64,000 nt of DNA from Macrotis lagotis. Its lineage: Eukaryota; Chordata; Mammalia; Peramelemorphia; Peramelidae. Of the stretch, positions 45,761-56,679 are shown piece after piece. Location of the stretch: contig NC_133662.1 in assembly GCF_037893015.1 (NCBI RefSeq), forward strand, positions 270,561,944 through 270,625,943, given 5' to 3'. Made by a program: the position numbers and the translations under genes. The notes under the pieces were generated by a model. It did not search any database, was not told the DNA's origin, and worked only from the letters and a program-made list of their open reading frames with translations. The first letter of the stretch is position 1; every line of letters starts with the position of its first letter.

Positions 45761-46129
45761 GGGAGAGTAAATTGATGCATTGGGCAGCTGATTAATATGC
45801 ATTTTCCAGGAAAGATGGAAATATTGATTTTAAAAACTGATGCCAGGAAAGAGATGGTAAGGGCAGAGGGTACCAAGGCAAAGCAACTAATGCTCAAATA
45901 TCTAATTAGAGTAGAAAGGTATTGTGGGCTGAGCCCAGGACAGGCTATATATGAAGAGTTGATTGAGTTGGTTTTCAATCACTCACCAGGTAGCTGGACC
46001 TCATAATCTGAGTTTCAACCCAGAGGGAATTCTCTTGCCCAGGACTTGGCAGAGGAAGGGGAGGTGGAATTAAACCTATACAATGAGGATAAAACTGTAG
46101 AAATAAGAACCATAATAATTAACTATATT

Positions 46130-46358
46130 TGTTGTTCAGTCATTTCAGCTATGTCTGTGATCTCTTGTGAAGTTTTTTTGGCAAAGATACTGCAGTGCTT
46201 TGTCATTTCCTTCTCCAGCTCATTTTAGAGATGGAGTAACCGAGACAAACAGGATTCAGGGACTTGCCCAGGGTCATACAGCTAGAAAGTGTCTGAGGCC
46301 AGATTTGAACCCAGGGAGATGAGTCTTCCTGATTCTGAGCCTAATACTCTATCTGTAT
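46130..46358 (-). mobile_element. Mar1-type SINE
   Basis: RTE-like half first ('gttgttcagtcatttcagct', 'ggcaaagatactgcagtgct', 'tttccttctccagctcattt') then the tRNA half ('gatttgaacccagggagatg', 'taatactctatctgtatc'). Confidence 0.88.
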
Positions 46359-47340
46359 CATTACTATGACTTGACTTGAAATATTCTCATGATTTTTCAA
46401 ATTTGGCAGTGAATTGGGGAGTGGTTCTACAACAATTATTCATTTTTCTACAATTTTTCCATATTGAAATAAAACTTTCCCTGCTCTCAGGAGTCACTAC
46501 ATCCACCGGCCCCCCAAATCTATCTAGCTTCAAGGTCCCAAGATGTAGGACCCATCCAAGTGTTGACTTACTCTGTATATTTGCAATGCATTAAATGTCC
46601 ATTTCTTGAGAGAAGAGCTTTTTTGTGTCTTTCTGTTTGCTTATTTTAAGAGTAAAAGAAATATAATGACTCCCAAGATCCATGTGGTTTTCTCTCTGTG
46701 GCTTTCAAGAGTATATTTGAGATAAAAATGTATAAGTTCAATCACAATCACTCCAAGCCCCCAGTTAGGAAAATTGTCAACACTGGGACAGTGGTTGAGC
46801 ACTCTGTAAATTTACATTTGTGTCTATCTTCAGTGAACCCTGGACTCTATGTTTAAGACAAAATTCACTTTACTGGAAACATCTGGGTAACAAAACAATA
46901 GATTTTTTGTATAATGTCTGGAAGGCACCAGAAGGGAAAGTTGAAGCATGTTCACACTTTTTCATCAGAATTCCCTCAGTTTTTGAGTAGGTAGCATCCA
47001 CTTGGATGTCTGCTCTGAGATGACTCTAGAGACAATGACCCTCCTCACTATTTCCCTTCTCCGCTACAATTCCTTCCTACTCTCTCTTTCCCCTTCCGCT
47101 GGGTCATCACTCAGCTCTGTTTGACTTCCTCTCCTGGCACCACCTCTTTCCTCTCTGTTTCAGTGCCCTTGGAGTCTTTGCTTTGCTCTGAGATGGCATC
47201 TTCCATTGATACAGTTTCCTTAGATTGTGACGCAATTCTCACATCACGACTTTGATAGATTCACAGCTGGCTCTGATTAATCAATTTAATGAGAAGTGGC
47301 CTTCAGTGAACAAAGCTATTACCTCTAAGTAGAAGAGAGT
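46359..47340. other. Unassigned stretch with a candidate conserved patch
   Basis: No named repeat. The part 47215-47335 stands out for a run of homeodomain-like and E-box-like words and is discussed as a finding. Confidence 0.4.
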
Positions 47341-47344
47341 CCCC

Positions 47345-47450
47345 CCCTCACATGTATATGTCCACTACCCACCAGAGTATCTAACACATAGCAGGTGCTG
47401 GATAAATACTTGTGATTGTTTAGGTTGACTTACTGATTAATTGATGGCTC
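47345..47450 (+). mobile_element. L2 LINE 3' tail fragment
   Basis: 'tatctaacacatagcaggtg', 'ctggataaatacttgtgatt' and the GATT-rich end typical of L2. Confidence 0.7.
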
Positions 47451-47459
47451 ATTGATTCA

Positions 47460-47690
47460 GTCATAGAATCTCAGAGCTTGGGGGGCCTCATCATAGCCTG
47501 TCAAGACAAGATCTTTCTGCCATATCTATACCAATAAGTTATCATCCAGACTAGGTTTGAAGAGGTCTAGTGAAGAAGGGGGATGGAGATCTTTTGTCTG
47601 CATCAGCTCATTCCATTTTTGAACACCATCAGAAAGTTCTTCTTAACATCAATCCTCCATCTTCCTCTCGAAGACTGAGGATCAGAGGGG
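47460..47690 (-). mobile_element. CR1/L3 LINE 3' end
   Basis: Minus orientation: it starts at the tail repeat ('tcatagaatctcagagcttg') and continues with 'gcatcagctcattccatttt', 'tgaacaccatcagaaagttc' and 'ttcttaacatcaatcctcc'. A minus-strand MIR scrap ('aagaacctgtccaaggtcaa') follows at 47700-47790. Confidence 0.7.
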
Positions 47691-47869
47691 CATAGCTCTA
47701 GAACTAGAAAAGTCAGATGAGCAAATGAGTCTTGGAGGGGTCAAAGAACCTGTCCAAGGTCAAAGAGGAAGACATGGCAGAGTCACTCGCGTTCATCCAT
47801 TCCTCCTGGTTATGTCCTTGGGAATCAAGGTAGGTCAATCACTTGTCAGTCTCATTGATAAATTGGAAA

Positions 47870-48040
47870 GAACATTGAACTTGGAGGCAGAAGAAATCTG
47901 ACTTCAAGCCTGAGCACTATTATTTAAAAGTTTTCTGACTTTGGAGAAACTCTTTCATTGCCATGAACATTGCTTATGAACCTGTGTCTTTTTATCTGCA
48001 ACATGGAATCATAAAACGCTCTTTCATGGAGTGGTAAAGA
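47870..48040 (+). mobile_element. MIR SINE, decayed
   Basis: 'gaacattgaacttggaggca', 'tctgacttcaagcctgagca', 'tttttatctgcaacatgg'. Confidence 0.6.
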
Positions 48041-48149
48041 GGACCTAGTGAGGTAGTAAATATAATATATGTGTGTATAAATTTATGTTAATGCATACAT
48101 ACATAGAGACAAACAGTCAGAGACAGAGATTGTATGTACAGAGACCCTA

Positions 48150-48275
48150 AGTAATAAGTGCTTGAGGCAGAAGTCAGATTTGGAAACTCTAGACTTCCTT
48201 GGGTCTCAGTTTGTTCCTCTGTCAAATGAAAGGCATGGATTAAGTGGCCTTTAAGATCTTTTCCAGTTCTCATAA
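48150..48275 (+). mobile_element. MIR SINE fragment
   Basis: 'gggtctcagtttgttcctct', 'gtcaaatgaaaggcatggat', 'cctttaagatcttttccagt'. Confidence 0.65.
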
Positions 48276-49059
48276 TCAACTCAATTCTCAACTTGGGCTT
48301 TTTGAAGAAGTGGGGTAGAGGACCACTGGAGAAGTCACCAATTCCCCTGGCAGTGGAGAGAAGGGTGTTGAATAGAATTGTTTGTCTCTGAGGTCCTGGA
48401 GGATCCGGATCTAGCAACCATTCAGGGACTTTAACTAGAGCAGCCAAAAGGATGTGAACATGGGACAATAGAAATAAAACAAACACATGGAAAAGTAAAC
48501 ATTTTGCATTCAACCTTGCTGCTCCATAGAGGAAACTCTAGGGGAAAAGCATTGGTCATGAACTGGGGATCTGTTTATAATAAGCAGATCATGTGGTGCC
48601 TCCCAACAAGTACCAGATCATTTGGTTGCATTGATATGAAGTTTTGTTTGTATTGGCAACTCATCTGGTTCCTTGAGGAAGCACAAACTGGTCAAAGGCC
48701 CAGAGAGCTGAGCTGTCCAGGGGCAAAGAGGCAGGAAGGCTGAGGAAAGCTTATCATTCCTTGGGATGGACCACTGGTTCTCAAAGGTGACTTGAGACAT
48801 GCTACACATCCAACCAACCCTATCTGGGGAAGGCTGAGCTGCCCCGCTGGACAGTCTTCTGGATTAGATGCTTACCTCTGCCCTTCTGGATTCCATAGAC
48901 TGCTTTAATAGCTAGTTTTCTGAGGTTTTCAGAAATTCACAAATGTACTTCTTAGATTAATAGAAATTTGGATTGTCCTGATTTAGATGAACTTTAAATA
49001 TATTTCTGGATAAGTGACCCAAAGGGCACTGGAGAAATGCTGAAGCCAACAAGCTTGCC
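48276..49059. other. Unassigned non-coding stretch
   Basis: A 141-codon minus-strand frame (48088-48513) runs partly through the MIR to the left, so it is not a credible gene. Nothing else was recognised. Confidence 0.5.
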
Positions 49060-49392
49060 TGCTATAGGTCAGTCATCATGCTAAGCAATGAAAATTTGGA
49101 GAATGGCAAAAAACAGACCCTACTCTTCAGGAACTCAGAGTCTAATGGAGGGTCTGCTCTATTCAGGGGGGAGGTGGACTCCATATTAGAGAGAAGGCAT
49201 GGGCATTGAGAGGAAGCAGGAAAGACTTCTTAGAGGAGATGAAAGGATTAGCTGGGACAAAGAGAAGTCAGGAAGTCAAGAGACAGAGATGAAGAAGGGT
49301 GCAATTACTAGCAGGAGGGACAGCCAGGGAATGCATAGAAATGGAAGCTTCTTGAGGGCAGGAATTGTTTTCATTGTATAATTGGTATCTTT
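49060..49392 (+). mobile_element. L2/L3-type LINE fragment then short L2 tail
   Basis: 'agaccctactcttcaggaac' and 'cagagtctaatggagggtct' begin the first piece. 'gaagcttcttgagggcagga' and 'attgttttcattgtataatt' mark an L2 tail scrap at 49345-49390. Confidence 0.5.
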
Positions 49393-49487
49393 TTTTGTTT
49401 AGACCTGTGATTTTCTCATTGTAGTTTACCAATATAGATCAGTAACTAGTCTGTAACTTTAAGTCTTAGAGAGTTTTTTAAAAAGCA

Positions 49488-49595
49488 CTAAGAGGCAAGT
49501 GGCTTGTCCAATTTGTGCCAGAGAGATGATTTGAACCCATATCTTCATAACATAGGCTAATAGTCTAACTACTACACCAAGTTACCTCTCTTCCT
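49488..49595 (-). mobile_element. tRNA-derived SINE fragment
   Basis: 'aagaggcaagtggcttgtcc', 'agatgatttgaacccatatc' and 'actacaccaagttacctctc' give the core and tRNA-like head in minus orientation. Confidence 0.6.
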
Positions 49596-50154
49596 GGAAT
49601 ATGGGAAGAAATTAACAAAAGATTGTGGAGGCATCAACAAAAGATTGATGAACTGATGGGTACGAAGTAGGTTGACTTGACAGATCATCATCAAGGAAAT
49701 ATTTGATGGAAAAGGAGGTAAGCCAATCATGAAGCAAGAGCAGGAAGTAACAGATAGACTTCCTTCATGTCAGATTGGTGACCACGCCAAAAGTTTAGTG
49801 TATATCCTTTAGAATATCAAAAGACCTGGAAGAATGCCTGCACTTTACATGGATTCTCCATGTAGGAGTTATGGAAGCTATGGGGAAGAAGATGTGAATG
49901 TGTTGCTATCTACATCAGGAAAGAGAGTCTCCACATTGAATCTCACAATTTGTCCCTTGGTCAGAGAAGTTCATGATTCTGATACCTGTTACCCTTCTCT
50001 CGGCTTCTTTCATCCAGAAACTAGGGGAAAACTCTGCCCTAGACAACCCAATATAGATGGCATATTGCAACCATACTGGCCACGGTGCATCCCCAAGGCA
50101 GTTTTCCTGAAATAGAATTGATATTTTTGGAAAATTCAAAGTCTCCCAACCTCT
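49596..50154. other. Unassigned non-coding stretch
   Basis: A 93-codon plus-strand frame (49834-50115) has no recognised domain. Confidence 0.45.
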
Positions 50155-50295
50155 TGATAAATAAAAAGTGATTGCTCACATTTATACCATATTTTTTAAG
50201 TTTACAAAAGCTTTCTTCTCCTAGCTCCTATGAAGCACATAGTGTAAGTGTCATTATTTCCATAATCCTAAATTAAACATCCGGATCTCCAGGAT
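50155..50295 (-). mobile_element. MIR SINE fragment, decayed
   Basis: 'gattgctcacatttatacca', 'agtttacaaaagctttcttc' and 'tgtcattatttccataatcc' match the left half of minus-strand MIR. Confidence 0.5.
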
Positions 50296-51013
50296 CACTT
50301 AGAAAAAGACTAGCCTTGAGAGAGACCCTCCAAAGTACTGTCTCATTGGTTCATTTTCTCCACACAAGGTTTCTTTGGGGGAATCTCTGAGTATAACTTA
50401 TCCATGTTGGTTTACATAGCTGTGGGTTTCAAGACACCCAGTTCCCATTCATGCACTCATGGGAACAATGCATTTACTGTTTGCAAAACAGCCTTCATTT
50501 CATCCCACAAGAAAAAAAGAAAATGCAAGGGATTCAAAGGGACCCATCAGCATATATAGAATATGGATAAAGGACTAACAATAGCCTACGAACAACTCAT
50601 ATAAGTCCACTCCCTCTCTAGAGATTCCAGCTTTTCAACACAGTAGGAGGGTTTGTTCAAGTCAGGGCTGATCCATGGTCTGAATTCCCCTCAGAAAGGA
50701 ACTGAACTTAGGTTTGTTAATGGGGAAACCCTTTGACATTTCAGAAAGTCCTCCTTTTATCACCTGTAAACTCAGATGAACATTCGCCCTTCTAGGACTT
50801 CTCTGAAGAGTTTTACCTCCTCTGTAAGAGAAAGGACAAATTTTTTTTTAAAAAAAAAGGCAGTTGGCCTTGCCATTAGACTTCACAATTCAAATAACTC
50901 AATGAGTCATTGTGGCTACAAATTTAATGCTACATTTTTCAAGTTACCAAACAAAATCTGTATGAAGATAAATAAAAATGTTGGGAAGAGAATTAAAACA
51001 TACAGAATATAGA
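50296..51013. other. Unassigned non-coding stretch
   Basis: Nothing was recognised. There is an A/T homopolymer patch at 50838-50859. Confidence 0.5.
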
Positions 51014-51032
51014 AATGAATGAAAGCATTTTA

Positions 51033-51592
51033 TTTTTTATTATTATTTTTAGAAAGATTTTATTTATTTTGAGTTTTACAAATTTCCCCCCACCCCATTC
51101 TTGCTTCCCCCCACCCCACAGAAAGAGGTCTGTTAGTCTTTCCATTGTTTCCATGGTATACATTGATCTCAGGTGAATGTGATGAGAGAGAAATCATATC
51201 CTTAAGGAAGAAAAATAAAGTATAAGAGGTAGAAAAATTACATAATAAGATAATGGTTTTTATCCTAAACTGGTCCTTGATCTTTTTTCAAACTCCACAG
51301 TTCTTTCTCTGGAGACAGATGGTATTCTCCATCGCAGACAGCCCCAAATTGTCCCTGATTGTTGCACTGCTGGAATGAGCAAGTCCATCAAGGTTGATCA
51401 TCCCCCATGTTGCTGTTAGGGTGGACAGTGTTTTTCTCATTCTGCTCATCTTGCTCAATTCGTGCAAATCCTTCCAGGCTTCCCTGAATTCCCATCCCTC
51501 CTGGTTTCTAATAGCACAATAGTGTTTCATGACATACACATACTACAATTTGTTAAGCCATTCCCAAAATGAAGGACATTCACTTAATTTCT
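51033..51592 (-). mobile_element. 5'-truncated L1 insertion with perfect 19 bp TSD
   Basis: The plus strand opens with a T-rich stretch (the A-rich tail) and carries L1 3' landmarks ('gagttttacaaatttccccc', 'gaatgtgatgagagagaaat', 'catgacatacacatactaca', 'tttgttaagccattcccaaa'). The flanks aatgaatgaaagcatttta at 51014-51032 and 51593-51611 are identical. The inferred first nick at TTTT/A with A-rich sequence beyond fits L1 endonuclease preference. The 83-codon minus-strand frame inside is untranslated-region noise. Confidence 0.95.
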
Positions 51593-51639
51593 AATGAATG
51601 AAAGCATTTTAAATGAATAAATAAAACACAGTTACCAGG

Positions 51640-51790
51640 ACCTTACTTACTATGTGCCTGGCAGGCACTGTGCTAAGCCCTAAGGATGCAGCATCAAAGA
51701 CAGTCCCTGATCTCAAAGAGCTTCCATTCTAAGGGGATAACAATACATAAGGTAGAGACCAGGGAAAAGAGATATGATCAGAGACATCAA
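51640..51790 (+). mobile_element. L2/L3-type LINE fragment
   Basis: 'cttactatgtgcctggcagg', 'cactgtgctaagccctaagg', 'gatctcaaagagcttccatt'. Confidence 0.6.
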
Positions 51791-52440
51791 ACGGTTGGTG
51801 AGAGAAGCTATCCGTGGACATGAACATCACACTGGTTAGTTGGCACTACTTCTTGGAAGAAAAGATGGAAGAGGGAACACAAATGGTAGGCAATGGCCAG
51901 GTGGAAGGGATGGTTCCTGGTTCTGGGGCATACTGCATTGAGTGGCCCAGCTCCTTCCAGCCTATTTTGATTGAAGTGAGAATGGAGCTTACACAAAAAA
52001 TAGAGTACAATCATCAACTATTTGGTTTTGGTTTAAAAAATTGAATCCATTCTTTGGAATGCTAGCCCTAGACCCCAGAATATATCCCATCTCACCATTT
52101 GCCTAGGTCATCTCCCCCTCCCCTTTCTCCTCTACCTCATAGGTGCTATCTTCCATTACAATAATATATGCTACTGAAAGGCAGGGAGTGTTCCTTTAAA
52201 AAAAATCTTTACATCTTGGAATTTCACAAAATAGGAAGTGCTAAAAGAGTTAATAAGGAAGAATCAGGAAAAAAGGTGTACTCAACAAAGCAGTGTTTGC
52301 CCCAAACTACAAATTATCTGCAGGAGGCCTCCTAACTAGAAACGTTTGGCTAGGAAAACTGGAAAGCATTTGAGCAGAAATTAGGTTTAGATCAGACTGT
52401 TATACCAAATGCCAATTTAAGCTCAAAATAAGTCATGTGC
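51791..52440. other. Unassigned non-coding stretch
   Basis: No repeat landmark or domain was recognised. Confidence 0.5.
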
Positions 52441-52444
52441 CCTG

Positions 52445-52640
52445 ATAATTGATCAACAATGCTAAGTGTCTATTATATGCCAATCACTGGGCTTGTCCAC
52501 AAATTATCTTTGTCCTCAAGAAGTTTACAGTCTAAAGGAAGAGACAACATGCCAGCAAATACAAACAAAGCAAGCTATATATAGGAGAAATAGGATAGAA
52601 GGGAAGGCACTGGAATTAAGAGAGTTTGGGAAATACGAAA
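52445..52640 (+). mobile_element. L2/L3-type LINE fragment
   Basis: 'gtctattatatgccaatcac', 'ttgtcctcaagaagtttaca', 'gtctaaaggaagagacaaca', 'gggaaggcactggaattaag'. Confidence 0.6.
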
Positions 52641-52689
52641 GGTCATATGCCAAAGACATTAGAAGAGAACCAAATTAGATCCCTTTCAC

Positions 52690-53222
52690 AGCTATGATTA
52701 GTGAAAGATCTTAACTAATCAAGGGATAGAAATTCTGACAAAAAATACAAAAGATATTTTCAAAATATTAAATTGAAAAGCTTTTGTTTAAACAAAATTG
52801 ATTCAAATAAAATAAGAATGGTAGAATGTTTATGCCAAATATCTCTGCAAGAATCAAGATCTAAACTATATAGGGAACTAAAACAAACATGTAATACTAA
52901 ATTCATAGAGAAATGCTAAAAGGATATGAAACAAAGTGTTCTCAAATGACTTGCAAGCTATTAACAATCATTTAAAAAATAGCTCCAAATCACTAATGAA
53001 AAAGAAATGTAAATCAAAAGAATTTGGAGATTTTGCTTCCTATCCAGTGAATTAGCAAAGATGACAAAGATGGGAATAGTGAAAGTTAAAGATGAGGAAA
53101 GAGAGGCACATTGATACAGAATGGGAAGAATTCTAAATTGGTCCAACTATTCAGGAGAGCAATTTTGGGTTATGCTATGAAAATAGCTAAAAAGCCTAAA
53201 GAATCCATCTCTCAGTGAAGAT
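52690..53222 (+). mobile_element. L1 LINE 3' region
   Basis: Plus orientation: 'attgaaaagcttttgtttaa', 'caagatctaaactatatagg', 'caaatcactaatgaaaaaga', 'gaaatgtaaatcaaaagaat', 'attcaggagagcaattttgg'. Conventional L1 sequence stops just before a WSINE1, and I do not see it resume beyond. Confidence 0.8.
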
Positions 53223-53237
53223 ACAAAGCTACAGAGA

Positions 53238-53396
53238 GGGGAAGCTAGGTGGCCCAGGGGAAAGAGTACCAGCCCTGGAGTCAGGAGGACCTGAGTTCAA
53301 ATCCAGCTCAGAAACTTAATAAAGACCTGGCTATATGACCTTGGGCAAATCACTTAACCTCATTGCCTTGCAAAAAAATAAAAAAAAACCTGGTAG
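53238..53396 (+). mobile_element. WSINE1-type SINE with 15 bp TSD
   Basis: 'ggggaagctaggtggcccag' to 'cattgccttgcaaaaaaata' plus an A-rich tail. Flanks acaaagctacagaga (53223-53237) and acaaagctaaagaga (53397-53411) differ at one base. Confidence 0.93.
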
Positions 53397-53411
53397 ACAA
53401 AGCTAAAGAGA

Positions 53412-54344
53412 AAGTACTGACCTAGACTGAGTCCCTAAGAGGGAAAGGGACATGACCAAGGTCATCCAATCTGATTCACGGAGTGACCAAATAATTTCTG
53501 CATCAGAAAGTTCCCAATACCAATGAAAGGATGGGCCCTCTTCTGAGAGAGACAGAGACAGAGAGCAAGGTGGGGGAGAGGCAGGGTTTAGATTTAGATA
53601 TCTCGCCCATGCAACTGCCCAAGAGGACCAGAGTTATGGAGATCTGGGTTGATCCCAGAAACTATGAGCTCTGTGCTTTAGTCTAGATGGCTGTCTTTTT
53701 TGCTAGCCTCCTCATCCAATGCCTTGTACCTCATTGATATACAGATGCCTGGTCACAGGCAGGCTTTGATTTCCTTGGCTCAGGTCTCTATTCAAATCCT
53801 GCCCCCTCTACCTGCAGGGTGGAGATTGCCCACCCCTTGTCAGAGTTTTGCCTAATCACAGGTGTTGGCACCACCTTGAGCAGGATACAACGCCCATGGC
53901 CTAAAATTATACTGGGAAATGAGTCCCAAGAAGGGTGGGAAGCTCTCCAGAATGAAATTCTGATGATGCAAACACAAACTATTTCAATGACAAAGAAAAA
54001 AGGAAGCTGACTTAAGAGACTCCTCTGGATTTAAAAAAAAAGTGCATCAACCAATGTTGGATTTTTAAAAACAGGCCCCAACTAAAGCCAGGATAGGAAG
54101 TAGAAGAAAGATGCAAAAGGACAACAGGGTCCTCCAAAGAAAGGGCAAGCCACAGGACCCAGGTGTGGGGGCCCTGATAATAGGTGAGTGATAAGAAGAA
54201 GGCAAAACTTCTCAACTTTTAAACTTCTATGTTCTCTACTTCCAAAAAGATACCACATTAGCTAAGGAGGAGGAGATCTATGTGCATACCTAACTGCTTT
54301 TGCAATGAGTTCCCAGGCTCCCAGGACCTAGCAACTGCATTTAT
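53412..54344. other. Unassigned non-coding stretch
   Basis: A short minus-strand MIR trace may lie at 53440-53480. The passage 53915-54150 recalls an old LINE, but I cannot name it. Confidence 0.4.
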
Positions 54345-54833
54345 GAAGCCCTGAATGCAAAGAACAGCAAAAAACACTCCCTGCCCTCAAGCAGCTCACT
54401 GTCTAGGAGGAGATGATGTGGAAACTCTTAGGAAGGCACAAGAAAACTAGAGCTTAAATGGAGGGGAGGGTGGTAAGTAGCAGAGTGGGGGGGGGATCAG
54501 AAGAAGTGAGAGTCTTGAAGGAAGGCAGAAAAGATGAGAGGTGAGATGGAGGGGTCAGTCAGTTCTGAGGTATGATAAAGACAGTAGCTGGAACATCACA
54601 GCAGAGAAACTTTATGTCCACAACTATTATATATGATGTGTGAAGGAGAGCAAAGTGGAAGTGTAAGAAGACTGGAAAGAGAAAGGAATGGCTGGGGGAT
54701 GAGGGACTTTAAAACCAAAGAAGTTTATATTTGATCCTTGAGGTGGACTGGAGAGAGGACAGACTCAGGGCAGGGAGAGCCACCAGTAGGTTTCTCCACT
54801 GTTAAGAGACTAGACCAATCGTCCAGGCAAGAG
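54345..54833 (+). mobile_element. Ancient LINE 3' region, L2/L3 type, longest copy
   Basis: 'ctgccctcaagcagctcact', 'gtctaggaggagatgatgtg', 'gggactttaaaaccaaagaa' and 'caatcgtccaggcaagag' follow the family from its common start to a far 3' point. It ends at the loop of a perfect hairpin. Confidence 0.65.
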
Positions 54834-54847
54834 TCTAGTCTCTTAAC
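54801..54847. repeat. Perfect 14 bp inverted repeat with 19 base loop
   Basis: gttaagagactaga at 54801-54814 is the exact reverse complement of tctagtctcttaac at 54834-54847. It sits at the border between two LINE fragments. Confidence 0.97.
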
Positions 54848-55410
54848 AGATGACCCTCCCATCAGCTTCTCCTCTCTCCACTCCATCTTCCACACAGCTG
54901 CCAAATCTTTATTCCTCAAGTCCAACTCTGACCAGGTCCCTCACTCCCTGTGACTTTGTTACCTCCAGGATCCAATACCAAAGCTCCTTTCACTTGGTCT
55001 CTGTCATCCTCTATCATTCTCCTACATCTGCAGACTGAAGGCTCTCTACCTTCTAGTCTGCCTAGCCTGCTTCCCACTCCTCTTGCATGATCTGACATCT
55101 TCCATCTCCCAGTCTTGGCACAAGGCAGTCTCCATGACCATAATGCCCTCTTCACCCACTGCCAACTCTTAGAATCCTTAGATTCTTTCAGTGTTGCCTA
55201 AGGGTCATCTCCTCTAAGAGATGCCCTTCAACATGTGCCCCACTATTAGTGCTCTTGTTTTTATATATTTATCTCTGTATGTGTCACTTCCCCCAAAAGA
55301 CTGTAAGCCCCCTGAGGACAAGAACGGTTTCCTATTTGTCTTTGTATCTCCAAAGCCTGGACCAGACTCTAGCCTTAACCATTTGAGTAAATGCTTACTG
55401 GATGGGGAGA
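54848..55410 (+). mobile_element. L2 LINE 3' part, about 560 bp
   Basis: A long stretch in consensus order: 'ccacacagctgccaaatctt', 'ctctgaccaggtccctcact', 'tacctccaggatccaatacc', 'agtcttggcacaaggcagtc', 'aagactgtaagccccctgag', 'gtaaatgcttactggatggg'. Best-preserved L2 in the window. Confidence 0.88.
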
Positions 55411-55984
55411 TGGAGGCCTGGATGGATCAATGAAGGAGGAAGAGAATGAGCAGATTGCTGGTACATCCCACCCATCATACCCAAAGAGCTCCCCACTGGA
55501 CCACATCCTCTGGTTCCTTGGTTTGCAGACTTGCAGGGGCTGGGCATGCTCAGCTAGACCTGGCAGTAGGTAAATCCACAGCCGATCAACAGTCTCCCTG
55601 TCAGTCTCCTGCTTTGCTTCACACATTTCTTTGCTCACGTACTCAGTACTTTCTATTTCTGGTGCATGCTAGTAAAAACAAACAGCAGCTTAGGGAGCAT
55701 GTTCTAACCTGTTCTGAAGTGTGTATTGTTCCCTGGTTCCAAACCAGATTGGCACAGCTTCCTCCTGCTTATCTCCAGCTTGGGACTCCAGACACAAAAT
55801 GTGGTTCAAACAGATTTAGAGATCATTAAGTTCTGGAGGTCACTGGGGCATTCCCTGGCAATGTGGAGCGGGCTCCCCTCCATGCCCCCCAATCTACCCC
55901 TGATGCCACAAAGGAATGGGGAGGAAGCCCCAGGCTCTGGAAGGTAATCAGGGCAGACAGTGACCTCTACAAAGCCCCATCAGC
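55411..55984. other. Unassigned stretch with overlapping frames
   Basis: Frames of 60-127 codons overlap on both strands here without a recognised domain. Confidence 0.45.
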
Positions 55985-56165
55985 TCTAGAATCACAGTCA
56001 TAGAATCTGAAAACTGGGAGGCCACGGAGGAAATCTTTCTAGACCAGACCAAGCTCTGCTTAAAAATCTGAAAGATGGGGTGAGGTCCACTGCCTCTCTA
56101 GGCAGCTTCTTCAATTTGGGGGGATTTTCATCTTAGGAAGCTCTTGTTCCTAACACCATCCTCAA
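55985..56165 (-). mobile_element. CR1/L3 LINE 3' end
   Basis: It starts at the tail ('cagtcatagaatctgaaaac') and continues 'tccactgcctctctaggcag' and 'cttcttcaatttggggggat'. Probably the same element as 56680-57000, split by about 500 bases. Confidence 0.6.
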
Positions 56166-56679
56166 TTCCTCCCCCTTTTGGTCCTTCCCTGGAGGTCTGG
56201 CAAAGCCTCCCTATGTTAGCCCAACCCAAGCATCTGGACCATTCTGGCCCAAGAAACTGACAGATTCTCCTCAACAAAGGGGTGGTGATCAGAGTCAAGG
56301 AAGAGGATGCTCTCATTGGTGATATTGGAAGTTCACACAACTGCCTTGAGGCCTCAGTAAAAAACCCATTCGATTTTCTTGCCACAGAATTATAGAATAG
56401 TCAAGGTGAAAGGGTGGACTCCAAAGTTTTAGGGTTAGTCCATTATTATGAAATCCACCAAGACTGGACATTCCTAGGGATGAAGATCTGTAAGGAACCT
56501 TTCTAGTGGACACCAGGGGGTGTCTCTGTGGTCCATCTCAGATCTGAACAAGTGGGATTATGACAGCCTCACTGACAAGGGGCCATTGGCCTCTCCTCAA
56601 AGATTTTCAGCGTGAGAGACCTTCTCACCTCCCAAGGAAGTCAAAGGAACTTTGCCCTGAAATATGGTGAGAATCATCT
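56166..56679. other. Unassigned stretch between two CR1/L3 parts
   Basis: 'cacagaattatagaatagtc' near 56385 resembles another CR1/L3 tail. The rest is not recognised. Confidence 0.4.

Noticed and set aside
48088-48513. 141-codon minus-strand ORF starting MNAKCLLFHVFVLFLLSHVH
   Set aside because: The hydrophobic start is suggestive, but the frame continues into a MIR and shows no domain.
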